From: Candidatus Zixiibacteriota bacterium
GTDB taxonomy: Bacteria; Zixibacteria; MSB-5A5; GN15; FEB-12
Assembly (NCBI GenBank): GCA_029860345.1
Contig: JAOUBJ010000005.1
Span: 124,001 to 188,000 of the forward strand
Length of the DNA stretch: 64,000 bases
Direction of reading: 5' to 3'
Below the pieces are notes generated by a model that saw nothing but the letters and a program-made list of their open reading frames with translations, ran no database searches and was not told the DNA's origin. Of this stretch, positions 1 to 8,402 are shown piece by piece; the stretch's first letter is position 1, and every line of letters begins with the position of its first letter. Made by a program: the position numbers and the translations under genes.

Positions 1-462
1 GAAGAGGGACAGAAGCACCGCTTTCTGGGCATCGTTACGCAGGGTTTCACCGACGGCCGGACCTATGATGTGTTCCGACTGGATGGTAAATGTATTCCCT
101 TCAAAATTGGTGCCGATGATCTCTTTCAACCGAGCAGAGCGATCCCGCCCCTCGGCTTCGGACTCCGGTCGTTTGACCTTGACGATGAAAGCATTCGGTT
201 CCTCGAAGTCGGACAGTTGCGTGATCATGGCGGCCGGGAAGTCGGCTGAGATAGCTGATCGCATATCATCGATAGCGACTTCGTTTTCAAAGGTGCCGAT
301 AATCATGGTGCCGCCTGCAAAGTCGATCCCCAGGTTGGCTTTGCCCGTGATCACCATGGACAAAGCAAAGATACCCAGGGCCACCAAGGCCAACGAGATA
401 ACGAAGGCATACTTGCGGACACCGATGAAATCTATTTTGGTATCGCTGACAATTCTAAACAT
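1..462 (-). CDS. secF: SecF, protein-export membrane protein (N-terminal 154 residues; 3' end outside window)
   Basis: SecF pairs with SecD in the inner membrane and uses the proton gradient to help SecYEG release exported proteins on the periplasmic side. The reverse strand reads from an ATG at 462 as MFRIVSDTKIDFIGVRKY, followed by a hydrophobic first membrane segment (about residues 18-38) and the family motif GIDFAGGTM near residue 45. The periplasmic region follows, and the frame is open to the window edge. The start follows the secD stop by 18 nt, with AGAGG about 10 nt upstream. Gene order secD-secF is the usual one. Only the first half of the protein is visible, so the later membrane segments cannot be checked. 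Confidence 0.93.
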   Translation of the reverse strand, partial: MFRIVSDTKIDFIGVRKYAFVISLALVALGIFALSMVITGKANLGIDFAGGTMIIGTFENEVAIDDMRSAISADFPAAMITQLSDFEEPNAFIVKVKRPESEAEGRDRSARLKEIIGTNFEGNTFTIQSEHIIGPAVGETLRNDAQKAVLLSLF

Positions 463-480
463 ATACTTCGTTCCTCTCGG

Positions 481-2232
481 TTAGATACTCAGTTTGCGAT
501 AGCCTTTGCGGAAATCGAAGACCTGTTTGGTCACCACAAAAGCCGTGTAGAGTGAAATCACAATTCCCCAGAATAGGGTCACCGCAAAACCTTTGATGGG
601 GCCAGAGCCCAAAAGGAACAGCGCGCCGGCGGTAATCAGGGTTGTGACGTGAGAGTCGAAAATGGCAACAAAGGCGCGATCATATCCGGCATCGATTGAT
701 GCCCGCACGGTCTTTCCGGTGCGCAACTCTTCCCGGATGCGTTCGAAAATCAGAATGTTGGAATCGACCGACATACCGATGGTCAGGATGATACCGGCGA
801 TTCCAGGCATGGTAAGGGTAGCACCCAGCGCCGACATGACGGCCAGCAGAAAGAATATGTTGAAGCATAGACCGATATCGGCAATGAATCCTGATAGACG
901 ATAGTAAATGGCGATAAACACGAGGACCAGGGCAAGACCGAGCAGTGAGGCGTTGAATCCCTTGCTGATCGAGTCCGCCCCCAGGGTGGCGCCAACCACG
1001 TTTTTCTCGATTATCTCAACGGGCGCCGGGAGAGCGCCGGCTTTAAGCACGATCTCCATATTGCGAGCGTTATCTATCGACGCCGTTCCACCCATGGTGA
1101 TTTGTCCACGACGGCGAATCTTGCTGCTGATGAACGGCGCCGACTCCACCCGGTCATCCAGCAGGATGGCCAGCGGCTTGTCGATATTGGCGCCGGTCAA
1201 CTGGGCAAACCGAGACGCACCGTCGCCGGAGAGGCTGAAGTTAACCACGAACCCACCCATCTGATCACGACCAAGTGCGATATTCTCAAGGAACTTGCCC
1301 AGGAACTGCACTTTGCGTTTCAACAGGTATAGATAGTGGACCTCACGGTTGTTGCGTACTTCCGATCGGGTCGACCAGGACCACTGTACATCGATCGGCA
1401 GCAGATTGGCCACCGCCGGCAGTTGCAGCCATCGTTCCACTTTTTCGCGATCGCGTTTGTTGATGGCGAATTTGGGCCAGGCTGTACCGGTGCTGCTATT
1501 GTAATGAGCAAGCTCCAGACGTGAGGTCAGCGGATAGTCGCCTTCATCCAGAGCGCCGGTTTCATCAAAAGCAAACAGGTCGCTGGTGTCCGCGCCGGTG
1601 GTGTCATCGCCCAGTAAGTCTGCAATGACATCATCGCTGCCGGTCTGGGTTGAATCATCGGTCGAAGTGTCGGCAGTCAGTTCGGCGGTCAGGTCGTCGC
1701 TTTCGACCGCTTCTTCGGATGTCTCTTCGCCGCTCTTTTCTCTCTCGTAGGCGGCAATCACGGAGTCTATGCGGGTCAGTAGAAGATTGGCGTTTTCAGC
1801 CGTCTCCATCAGCTTGAACTGTAACAGCGCCGTTTGACCTATCAACTCCTCGGCCCGATTGGCATCGGTGTATCCGGGCAGATCAATGATGATTCGATCA
1901 TTGCCCTGTTTGACTATTGTCGGCTCGGCCACACCGAGACCATCGACGCGGTTGCGGATGACCTGCATGGCGCGGTCAACGGCGTCTTCCTGCGCTCCTT
2001 GGTCGAGTTCTTCCAGCTTGACTCGCAGTACCACATGGATACCGCCCTGGAGATCCAAACCCAGCCGGATAGCCTCCTGCTGTAACTTTAGCAGGCCACC
2101 GGGATCGTCTTCCTGCATGGTGACCCGGTCTGAATCGGTCATGGTCCACAGCTTAAAAGTGTCCCAGAAGGCAATACAGGCCAGGGCGACCAGAATGATG
2201 GTGAGGCCAATGCGCCAGTTGTGTTTTGACAT
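481..2232 (-). CDS. secD: SecD, protein-export membrane protein with an acidic insert
   Basis: SecD is the larger partner of SecF in the Sec translocon accessory complex. The 583-residue protein has a first membrane helix at about 8-27, the motif LGLDLQGGIHVVL near residue 60, a periplasmic region, and a C-terminal block of membrane helices with GMSVDSNILIFERIREE, all typical of SecD. The ATG at 2232 is preferred over the in-frame TTG at 2238 because AAGGA lies 6 nt before the ATG. Odd feature: about residues 165-232 form a low-complexity stretch rich in Asp, Glu, Thr and Ser, placed between conserved parts of the periplasmic domain. The gene lies directly upstream of secF. Confidence 0.96.
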   Translation of the reverse strand: MSKHNWRIGLTIILVALACIAFWDTFKLWTMTDSDRVTMQEDDPGGLLKLQQEAIRLGLDLQGGIHVVLRVKLEELDQGAQEDAVDRAMQVIRNRVDGLGVAEPTIVKQGNDRIIIDLPGYTDANRAEELIGQTALLQFKLMETAENANLLLTRIDSVIAAYEREKSGEETSEEAVESDDLTAELTADTSTDDSTQTGSDDVIADLLGDDTTGADTSDLFAFDETGALDEGDYPLTSRLELAHYNSSTGTAWPKFAINKRDREKVERWLQLPAVANLLPIDVQWSWSTRSEVRNNREVHYLYLLKRKVQFLGKFLENIALGRDQMGGFVVNFSLSGDGASRFAQLTGANIDKPLAILLDDRVESAPFISSKIRRRGQITMGGTASIDNARNMEIVLKAGALPAPVEIIEKNVVGATLGADSISKGFNASLLGLALVLVFIAIYYRLSGFIADIGLCFNIFFLLAVMSALGATLTMPGIAGIILTIGMSVDSNILIFERIREELRTGKTVRASIDAGYDRAFVAIFDSHVTTLITAGALFLLGSGPIKGFAVTLFWGIVISLYTAFVVTKQVFDFRKGYRKLSI

Positions 2233-2329
2233 AAGCAATCCTTTTCAGCTTATCGAGACGTTATTGATTTTTTCAGTGAATTTCGGCAAAAGCGTCCGCA
2301 GCCAGATGATCGGCCGGACGTATGAGGAG

Positions 2330-2752
2330 CTAACTGGTGCCGGAGGGTCGCGCGCCCACCAATGTGAACTGTCGACTGAGTTTGGTGTCGATCATTGGGG
2401 CGGTGGTGCAAAGGGCGCCGACATGCACATCTGTGTCGGACCAAACCGGCGACCGACCGCCGATCCCACGGCGGAGTTTGGTGCGGCCGGGGCCATTGTC
2501 CTTTTGCAGAACAAACGGCACCAACTGAGCTGCTGAATCATCGCCTGAGGGAGCACTGGTTGAAGCCCTATTACCGGGATCTGAATCAGAAGACGGTATC
2601 CCGGTCGTCAGTATCCGGCTGGAGTCGCCGGTTGCCTGATCAGTTTGTAGACAAAACCGGTCAGCCACGGCTGCCAGGGTCAAAAGCAGTATCAGACAAA
2701 GCAAGGCTTTGTGCCGACCGGCTCGGGCGATATGTTTGGTCAGTTCATTCAT
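2330..2752 (-). CDS. Small single-pass membrane protein of unknown function upstream of secD
   Basis: I do not recognise this 140-residue protein. It begins MNELTKHIARAGRHKALLCL, with a basic N-terminus and one hydrophobic segment at about residues 18-35, so it is probably anchored in the inner membrane with the rest outside. The remainder is polar, rich in Gly, Ser, Pro and Arg, with no domain I can name. It fills the space before secD where yajC often sits, but it does not look like YajC. A good promoter ends about 15 nt upstream of the ATG at 2752, which favours a real gene, although no clear ribosome-binding site is present. The frame could instead be a long leader of the secDF transcript. 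Confidence 0.5.
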   Translation of the reverse strand: MNELTKHIARAGRHKALLCLILLLTLAAVADRFCLQTDQATGDSSRILTTGIPSSDSDPGNRASTSAPSGDDSAAQLVPFVLQKDNGPGRTKLRRGIGGRSPVWSDTDVHVGALCTTAPMIDTKLSRQFTLVGARPSGTS

Positions 2753-2766
2753 AATCAAGTCGGGCG

Positions 2767-2794
2767 AATATAACATCTATCGCGATCAAGTCAA
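2767..2794 (-). promoter_or_regulatory. Sigma70-type promoter for the secDF side
   Basis: On the minus strand, TTGACT (2789-2794) and TATATT (2767-2772) are separated by 16 nt. Expected transcription start is near 2760, leaving only a few nucleotides before the ATG at 2752. Its -35 box is one arm of an 11-bp inverted repeat shared with the promoter facing the other way. Confidence 0.6.
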
Positions 2795-2822
2795 TGCAAA
2801 TTTGAGACTGGATTGACTTGAT
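2785..2822. repeat. Inverted repeat joining two back-to-back -35 boxes
   Basis: ATCAAGTCAAT at 2785-2795 and ATTGACTTGAT at 2812-2822 form a perfect 11-bp inverted repeat with a 16-nt gap. Each arm contains the -35 box of one of two divergent promoters (secDF side and M16 protease side). This may simply be two similar promoters or may be a shared operator. Confidence 0.6.
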
Positions 2823-2841
2823 TGCTGGGACTCGATAGTAT
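2813..2841 (+). promoter_or_regulatory. Sigma70-type promoter for the M16 protease gene
   Basis: TTGACT (2813-2818) and TAGTAT (2836-2841) are separated by exactly 17 nt. The downstream gene starts at 2907, giving a leader of roughly 60 nt. Confidence 0.6.
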
Positions 2842-2906
2842 ATCCTTTTATCGTTCGAGAAGACCATGAACTTGACCAGTAACCAGCACTTTTGCAGGAG
2901 AAAGCT

Positions 2907-5645
2907 ATGAGCCACAGCAGGGCAAAAACGGTTTCAAAAGCGGCACTGGGCTGCATCATCTTAACGATACTTACGGCCGGAATGGCACAAGCGGCCGGCA
3001 CAACTTACCATCTGGACAACGGAATGGAAGTGATTCTCAAGGAAACGCACGCTTCTCCGATGGTCGCAGCGATGGTCTTTGTCAGATCAGGGAGCAAATA
3101 CGAGTCCCGATTTGAGAACGGTATCACCCATTTTCTGGAGCACTTGCTTTTTGACGGCACTATTAACAAAAGCCGTGAGGAGATCGACGGTTCGATACGC
3201 GATCTGGGCGGCTATATCAATGCCTTTACGCGCAAAGAGATGACCGCCTATTTCGTCCTGATGCCCAAACAGTATGCTGATTTCGGCATGGTCACCATGT
3301 CCGACATGTTGTTCAATTCTACATTTCCGGACGAAGAGCTGCCCAAGGAACGAGGAGTTGTGATTGAGGAGATCAAGCGTGATATCGACTCCCCCGGCTG
3401 GGCGGCTGAGAAGTTCTTCACCGAAAAAGCGTTCATAGGCACCGATTATGACCGCCCGGTCCTCGGGTATGAGTCGTTTATTGCCAATATTCCTCGAGAA
3501 GCCATAATCGATTACTGGAAACGATACTACCGGCCGGACAATATGGTGCTCTTGGTTATCGGTGATTTTGAAACTGCCGACATGAAAAAGAGCGTGGCCT
3601 CGATTTACGGCGGGATCGAAACGGGTATAGCGCCCGAGAGGGCCGAAGCCGAGCCAACGGGTGACAATCTATCGGGCGGTCATGTTTTCGATACGGTTGC
3701 TGATGTCAGTTCGACCTATATCAAGTTTTCGTTCACCGCGCCGCATCACGGCGACAGTATGTATTTGCCGTTCGATCTGCTATCGCAATACTATGGAATG
3801 GCCGGAGCCTCGCCGCTGGTCAAGGCACTAACCGAGGGAGCTTCGCCGTTAGCTTCAGAGGCCGGCCTCTATCTGGATACTCGCGAGGAATTCTCGCGTC
3901 TGACGGTTTCAATCATCACCGAAAACGCAAACAATGTCGATTCCATTGTCGCCCTGGTACCGGCTCTATTGAAGCAGGCAAGCTCCCACCAGGCCGATCA
4001 AGAGACTATTGCCGGAATTATAACCAGCACCAAGTGCTCAGAGATTTACAACTCCGAGAAACTGCACTACCTGGGCTTCATGATCGCCCCCATGCTCATG
4101 ACATCCGGATGGGAGGCGGTTGAGAACTACGGCCCGGAACTATCCAAAGTCACCTGGACACAGGCCCAACAAGCCGCTGCCGCCTGGCTGGATGAGCCAA
4201 ACTTTGTGGCTACCGTGGTTCGACCATTAGTCGACTCAACCCATAGCGCCTGGCTGCCTGCCGAAATGACGGTCGATGAAGTCACCAGTCACTTTGAGAC
4301 AGCCGAGATCGCCGAGCATGATCTGACCAAAGGTCAGGCCCTCACCTATCCCGAACCGGATTCGGTAGAAATGGCTCTGCTGGACCCGGCCGAGTATCAC
4401 CGGCAGTTGATGGTCAGTGGTTTGACCGTGATCATCAAGAGCAGTCCCGACAGCCGTGTCTTTGGAGTCAGCCTTATCGGCAAGAACCGTAACGCCAACG
4501 AGCCGGTCGGCAAAGCCGGAATCACCGATTTTGTCAACCATTGCCTGGAAAGAGGAACCGTGAACCGCGACGCCGCTGAACTTTCCAGGGACCTGTCTCG
4601 CATCGGCGCCAACCTGACCATGTACGACAACCCGTGGATACCATACGATGATCACTATACGACGCGTCGGTTTTCATTCATCAAATTCGAGACTATTGAT
4701 GAATTCGCACGCGAGGGTTTTGATCTGTTCGCTGACCTGCTCTTGAATCCGACCTTTGATTCGACTGAAACCGAAAACGTCCGTTCTTCGCTTATCGGCG
4801 CTCTCGGTCGTAGCGCCGGATCTGCCCGCAAGGTGGCCCGCGGCCTTTTTTATCAGTCCTTTCTTGGTGACGGTCCTTTTGGGCAGCCGGTGGCCGGGAC
4901 AGCAGCAAGTATTGGTTCGATAACTCGCGAGGATCTCATCGCACACCACAAGAAAATCTACTCGCCCGGCAACATGATCCTCAGCATTGGCACCAACTTG
5001 CCGATCGACACGATTATGAGTTGGGTCAAGAGTAACTTCGGTCTGTTCCCGGCGGTCAGTACGGCGCCGACTGTGGTGTCTGCTCCGGCCTCAAGGGCAG
5101 AACCATTGACGGCTCACCGTGAAATGGAGGCCAAACAGATCAGCATGTATCTTGGCAACCCCCTTCCATCAGCCAGTAGTTCGGACGTGCCGGCTCTGGC
5201 CGTGGCTACTTCAATCCTGAACAGCCGGCTGTATCTGAACCTGCGCGAGAAGCAGGGGTTGGCCTACTCGGTCGGCGCCGGGACTGTTTTTGACCGCGAG
5301 TTTGGATGGTTGTATTGTGTCATGGGGACCTCGCACGAGAATTATCAAAAGGCGCTTGACGGTATCCTGTTGGAAATCGACAAACTCAAACTCGACGGCC
5401 CGACTTATAAGGAGATCAATACGGCTCGAAATCAGATTTGGGGGAGCGTTGGCCGGGCTCGTTTGTCGCGTGTCAACCAAGCCTACTGGCTGGCCGTGAA
5501 TGAGTATCTGGGACGACCGCTGGGCCACGATCAGACCTACCTGAAGGCGCTTTCAGAAGTTTCTGCCGATGCCATCCGCCGTGTCACAGCCAGGTATTTC
5601 AATACCGATGCTTACGTGCTGGCTTCGGCGGGCAAGAAGGAGTAA
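2907..5645 (+). CDS. Secreted M16 family zinc metalloprotease (two-domain insulinase type)
   Basis: A 912-residue pitrilysin/insulinase-family peptidase. A signal peptide (about residues 1-30, ending near MAQAAG) exports it. The first half carries the inverted zinc motif HFLEH at about residues 75-79, with the third ligand expected in VVIEEI near residue 155. The second half repeats the M16 fold without a second HxxEH, matching the usual pattern of one active and one inactive half. The ATG at 2907 has GGAG 6 nt upstream; the in-frame TTG at 2892 would add five residues and has no such site. It probably degrades peptides in the periplasm or at the surface. The gene is divergent from secDF and appears to be transcribed alone. 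Confidence 0.92.
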   Translation: MSHSRAKTVSKAALGCIILTILTAGMAQAAGTTYHLDNGMEVILKETHASPMVAAMVFVRSGSKYESRFENGITHFLEHLLFDGTINKSREEIDGSIRDLGGYINAFTRKEMTAYFVLMPKQYADFGMVTMSDMLFNSTFPDEELPKERGVVIEEIKRDIDSPGWAAEKFFTEKAFIGTDYDRPVLGYESFIANIPREAIIDYWKRYYRPDNMVLLVIGDFETADMKKSVASIYGGIETGIAPERAEAEPTGDNLSGGHVFDTVADVSSTYIKFSFTAPHHGDSMYLPFDLLSQYYGMAGASPLVKALTEGASPLASEAGLYLDTREEFSRLTVSIITENANNVDSIVALVPALLKQASSHQADQETIAGIITSTKCSEIYNSEKLHYLGFMIAPMLMTSGWEAVENYGPELSKVTWTQAQQAAAAWLDEPNFVATVVRPLVDSTHSAWLPAEMTVDEVTSHFETAEIAEHDLTKGQALTYPEPDSVEMALLDPAEYHRQLMVSGLTVIIKSSPDSRVFGVSLIGKNRNANEPVGKAGITDFVNHCLERGTVNRDAAELSRDLSRIGANLTMYDNPWIPYDDHYTTRRFSFIKFETIDEFAREGFDLFADLLLNPTFDSTETENVRSSLIGALGRSAGSARKVARGLFYQSFLGDGPFGQPVAGTAASIGSITREDLIAHHKKIYSPGNMILSIGTNLPIDTIMSWVKSNFGLFPAVSTAPTVVSAPASRAEPLTAHREMEAKQISMYLGNPLPSASSSDVPALAVATSILNSRLYLNLREKQGLAYSVGAGTVFDREFGWLYCVMGTSHENYQKALDGILLEIDKLKLDGPTYKEINTARNQIWGSVGRARLSRVNQAYWLAVNEYLGRPLGHDQTYLKALSEVSADAIRRVTARYFNTDAYVLASAGKKE

Positions 5646-5710
5646 CGGGCTTGATGGACATGACAACCGGGCGAAAGAGTGTGTTGGTAAACCGCCGCAC
5701 CGTTGTGTTG

Positions 5711-5743
5711 GGTCTTGATCACGCCGGAGGCGTGGTTGTGACC
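5711..5743. repeat. Repeated hairpin element, copy 1
   Basis: This segment contains CACGCC and GGCGTG arms around a short loop, followed by GTTGTGACC. It aligns without gaps to 6811-6843, exactly 1100 bases further on, with five differences in 33 bases. A second hairpin, TCCCGCC/GGCGGGA at 5784-5799, lies in the same gap. No gene was seen between 5646 and 5924. Confidence 0.55.
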
Positions 5744-5924
5744 TGACACATAACTACATGCCGGGCAAAGGCGGCAGGCCACATCCCGCCAGGGCGGGAC
5801 AAGACCTACCGCAACGCTTGGGAGCAGAACAAGTCTGCCAACAAGCCCAACGGTCCGGACCATCCGGCTGTATAGAATACGAAACAGACAATATGACATG
5901 AAAGATAACCCGTGGAGTTAAAAC

Positions 5925-6203
5925 ATGACCAAAGGTGAAGTGTGGAAACGGTTCTTTGAAGGAAAAGGGTGGCTGGCTGATGATGTCGTGCGTGGCAATG
6001 AGGGGGAGTCGATTAAGATCACCATCAGTTCCTTGTGCAATTCGCAGGAATCCGGGACGACCACATTTGACGCCGTTCTTGTCCTGAAAGAATACGACGT
6101 TCTGTGTGCCGAACTGCCCTCAGGCTCCGTGTTTTTTCAATGGGACGATATCGTTCACGTGATGGTTGGCGAGGCTAAGAAAAAGAAGGGCGGCTGGTTC
6201 TGA
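5925..6203 (+). CDS. Small cytoplasmic protein of unknown function
   Basis: I do not recognise this 92-residue protein. It starts at an ATG with GGAG about 8 nt upstream (MTKGEVWKRFFEGKGW), has no signal peptide or membrane segment, and ends in a lysine run followed by GGWF. The middle (DAVLVLKEYDVLCAELPSG, then VFFQWDDIVHVMV) has the alternating hydrophobic pattern of a small beta-rich fold, resembling proteins that bind a ligand or RNA through a beta-barrel. That is only a resemblance. Codon use looks like that of its neighbours. It stands alone, convergent with the STAS gene at 6230. Confidence 0.7.
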   Translation: MTKGEVWKRFFEGKGWLADDVVRGNEGESIKITISSLCNSQESGTTTFDAVLVLKEYDVLCAELPSGSVFFQWDDIVHVMVGEAKKKKGGWF

Positions 6204-6229
6204 TATTGGCGCTGACTACTCTTGTGTCG

Positions 6230-6568
6230 TCAGCGAAAACTCGCGATAGCCTCATCGACTGAATCAAAACATTTGAAGACCCGGTCTATCCGGCACTTCT
6301 CCATTATCGAGGAGACCACATCACAGGCTCCGGCCAGCCTGAAGTCCCCTCCTTTGTTGCGCAACGACACCAAGGCTGAAATACACATGCCAATGCCCCT
6401 TGAGTTCATCCAGGTAACCTTGGATAGGTCCATCACAACATTGGTGTGACCTTGGTTTATCAACCCATTAACAGCCTCCACCAAGGAGGCCTCATCCGGT
6501 TCACCCATGATCTTGCCCGATGCTGTGATGACTTGCGTTTCGTCCTTTTGACCTATAGTGAACTCCAT
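6230..6568 (-). CDS. STAS-domain anti-sigma-factor antagonist-like protein
   Basis: A 112-residue single STAS domain of the SpoIIAA/RsbV type. These proteins bind a partner kinase or anti-sigma factor and are switched by phosphorylation of one serine. Here that serine is probably Ser56 in WMNSRGIG, the position of the usual 'DSSGLG' motif. An upstream in-frame start would add 30 residues, but GGAGGAAAGG lies before the ATG at 6568 and the domain begins there. No RsbW-like kinase or phosphatase is adjacent, so the partner must be encoded elsewhere. The Arg-Gly after the serine, instead of Ser-Gly, is a modest departure from the family. Confidence 0.85.
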   Translation of the reverse strand: MEFTIGQKDETQVITASGKIMGEPDEASLVEAVNGLINQGHTNVVMDLSKVTWMNSRGIGMCISALVSLRNKGGDFRLAGACDVVSSIMEKCRIDRVFKCFDSVDEAIASFR

Positions 6569-6810
6569 ACTCTGACCTTTCCTCCGGATTCGAGACCAGG
6601 TTACCCGTCCGCAAGGTGAGTGACCCTGGTTTCCGATGCTGTCTCTACTTGCCGTCAAATATGCACTTTTGAATCGGGAGATTCAACCCTAAAACCCAAA
6701 AACGCGAGCAAACCACCGATTTCCGGTCACCTTTGGCGATTATCTATGGGTCTGATCCCGATGTGTGGCCGTCTCCAACCTTCTGGCTGTGTTATAATGT
6801 GGTTTCGCAG

Positions 6811-6843
6811 TGTCCTGACCACGCCCCAGGCGTGGTTGTGACC
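6811..6843. repeat. Repeated hairpin element, copy 2
   Basis: The arms CCACGCC and GGCGTGG form a near-perfect palindrome, followed by TTGTGACC. It matches 5711-5743 with five differences in 33 bases. Confidence 0.55.
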
Positions 6844-7004
6844 CTGCGACTCTCAATAAGGGGTTGTGAAAGAGCAATCTTTGAGACCTCCGGTTCACAG
6901 GCTCACCTTCGGCGAACGCAGGAACCGGAGGAACTTGCGCGAAACCACATTGGGATACAGCCTGCTTGGTCGGGGCGGGGTCGCCCAACGCCACTTGAAT
7001 GGAC

Positions 7005-7030
7005 TCACCCTACGACTCCGCTCAGGGTGA
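7005..7030. repeat. TCGACTNCGCTC hairpin family member
   Basis: The arms TCACCCT and AGGGTGA pair over 7 bp around a 12-nt loop (ACGACTCCGCTC), one base off the family loop. Confidence 0.7.
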
Positions 7031-7196
7031 AGCTTTCACCCGCCATTTCTGAAGACTCAGCGGGCACAGTTTGTGGAATGACAAGCCGCGAAGCGCAGCT
7101 AAGCGAATTATCGCCAGCCCCAAACCGAGTTTGAGAGTGCCACCCGCCGGGATCAGAGCGAATGCGAGACTGCTGAAAGAAAAAGCTACATTCTTC

Positions 7197-7224
7197 TTGA
7201 CATGTAAAACGCCGAGGATATATT
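7197..7224 (+). promoter_or_regulatory. Sigma70-type promoter for the Na/Pi cotransporter operon
   Basis: TTGACA (7197-7202) and TATATT (7219-7224) are separated by 16 nt. The ATG at 7268 is about 37 nt from the expected transcription start. Confidence 0.65.
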
Positions 7225-7267
7225 CCCCGCAAAAATCGGACGTTATACCAAAGAGTAGCCCGTCTAA

Positions 7268-8398
7268 ATGACCACCACCGTCGACTCCGGCCGACCCTAT
7301 AGTTCGCAATTTAAGCCAGGGGATTCTGTTGCCCTGAAACTGGCGGTCATGGCCGGGTTGCTCTACCTGTTCATCCTCTCGATCACACTATTGGGGTCCA
7401 CCTTCAAGCTGTTCGGCAAAGGTTTCGCCGAGACGATCTTTCAATCGACTTCGAACCCGGTGCTCGGTCTGATGATCGGAATGTTGGCGACGGCTATCGT
7501 GCAGTCATCGTCTACTACGACCTCACTCATCGTGCGCCTGGCTGCATCTGGTCCCAATGTATTACCTCTGGCCAGTGCAATTCCAATGGTCATGGGCGCT
7601 AATATCGGCACATCGGTCACCAACATCATTGTCTCCCTGGGTCATATTTCGCGGCGTGATGAGTTCCAACGTGCTTTCACCGGTTCGATGTTACACGACT
7701 TCTTCAACGTCTGCGCTGTGGCTATCTTGTTGCCGCTCGAATCGTACTTTCACATGATTGAGAAGTCGGCGCGTGTCCTGCAGATTCAGTTTTCCGATTT
7801 CGGAGGACTCAAGTTCACCTCTTTTTTGGGTGCGATCACCAAGCCGGTAGCAGAGTGGATTATTCAGCTGACCGGGGACAATCCATACGTCGCAGTTGTC
7901 CTGGCTTTGATAATGATGTTTGTGGCGCTGCGTTATATTGTGAAAGTGATGAAGACATTAGTCCTGGCGCGGGTTGAGAAATTCTTCCAAAGATATATTT
8001 TCCGCACGCCGGTCTTGAGTTTCCTGCTCGGTATGGCCATCACCGTTCTTGTCCAGTCATCATCGATTACCACTTCGATTGTGGTGCCGTTGTTAGGCGC
8101 GGGCGTGTTGAACGCCGTCCAGATATACCCCTACCTGTTGGGCGCCAACGTGGGGACCACAATCACGGCCTTCCTGGCCTCGTTTGTCACCGGATCGGTC
8201 GATGCCGTGGCAGTGGCTTTTGCTCATCTTATGTTCAACGTGTTCGGCATTGCGATTTTCTGGCCTCTCAAGCGCGTGCCGATCTTCCTGGCCGAAACGC
8301 TGGGTAAGCTCACGACCAGGTCCAAACTGGTTCCGATTGCGTATATAGTTGTAGTGTTCTTTGTGATTCCCGGAATCGTTATATATTTGATGGAGTAG
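7268..8398 (+). CDS. Na+/phosphate cotransporter family protein (NptA/PNaS type)
   Basis: A 376-residue inner-membrane protein with many hydrophobic helices. It has the two inverted halves typical of the sodium-phosphate symporter family, each marked by a QSSS motif (VQSSSTTTS at about 78-86 and VQSSSITTS at about 262-270) and by GANIGTSVTN / GANVGTTITA further on. It is expected to take up phosphate driven by sodium. Many bacterial members carry a PhoU-like C-terminal domain; here the protein ends soon after the last helix, and a PhoU-like protein is encoded 4 nt downstream. The start has no strong ribosome-binding site. Ion selectivity cannot be read from the sequence. Confidence 0.9.
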   Translation: MTTTVDSGRPYSSQFKPGDSVALKLAVMAGLLYLFILSITLLGSTFKLFGKGFAETIFQSTSNPVLGLMIGMLATAIVQSSSTTTSLIVRLAASGPNVLPLASAIPMVMGANIGTSVTNIIVSLGHISRRDEFQRAFTGSMLHDFFNVCAVAILLPLESYFHMIEKSARVLQIQFSDFGGLKFTSFLGAITKPVAEWIIQLTGDNPYVAVVLALIMMFVALRYIVKVMKTLVLARVEKFFQRYIFRTPVLSFLLGMAITVLVQSSSITTSIVVPLLGAGVLNAVQIYPYLLGANVGTTITAFLASFVTGSVDAVAVAFAHLMFNVFGIAIFWPLKRVPIFLAETLGKLTTRSKLVPIAYIVVVFFVIPGIVIYLME

Positions 8399-8402
8399 AT
8401 AG

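Larger units (their letters stand above)
6569..7196. other. Intergenic region with repeats, no gene seen
   Basis: About 630 bases without a convincing gene; the open frames here are short, overlapping and unlike proteins. It holds hairpin copy 2 at 6811-6843, a 17-base word (GGTCGCCCAACGCCACT, 6979-6995) that recurs inverted at 28676-28692, a member of the TCGACTNCGCTC hairpin family (7005-7030), and near 7130-7151 a piece resembling the duplicated segment at 24.6/24.9 kb. Confidence 0.6.

Noticed and set aside
65-484. Plus-strand open frame of 139 codons at the left edge
   Set aside because: It lies opposite secF, whose reverse-strand reading has the GIDFAGG motif and a proper start; the plus-strand product has no recognisable features.
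1859-2536. Plus-strand open frame of 225 codons
   Set aside because: It is antisense to secD and the small membrane protein; the translation is Ser/Arg-rich shadow sequence.
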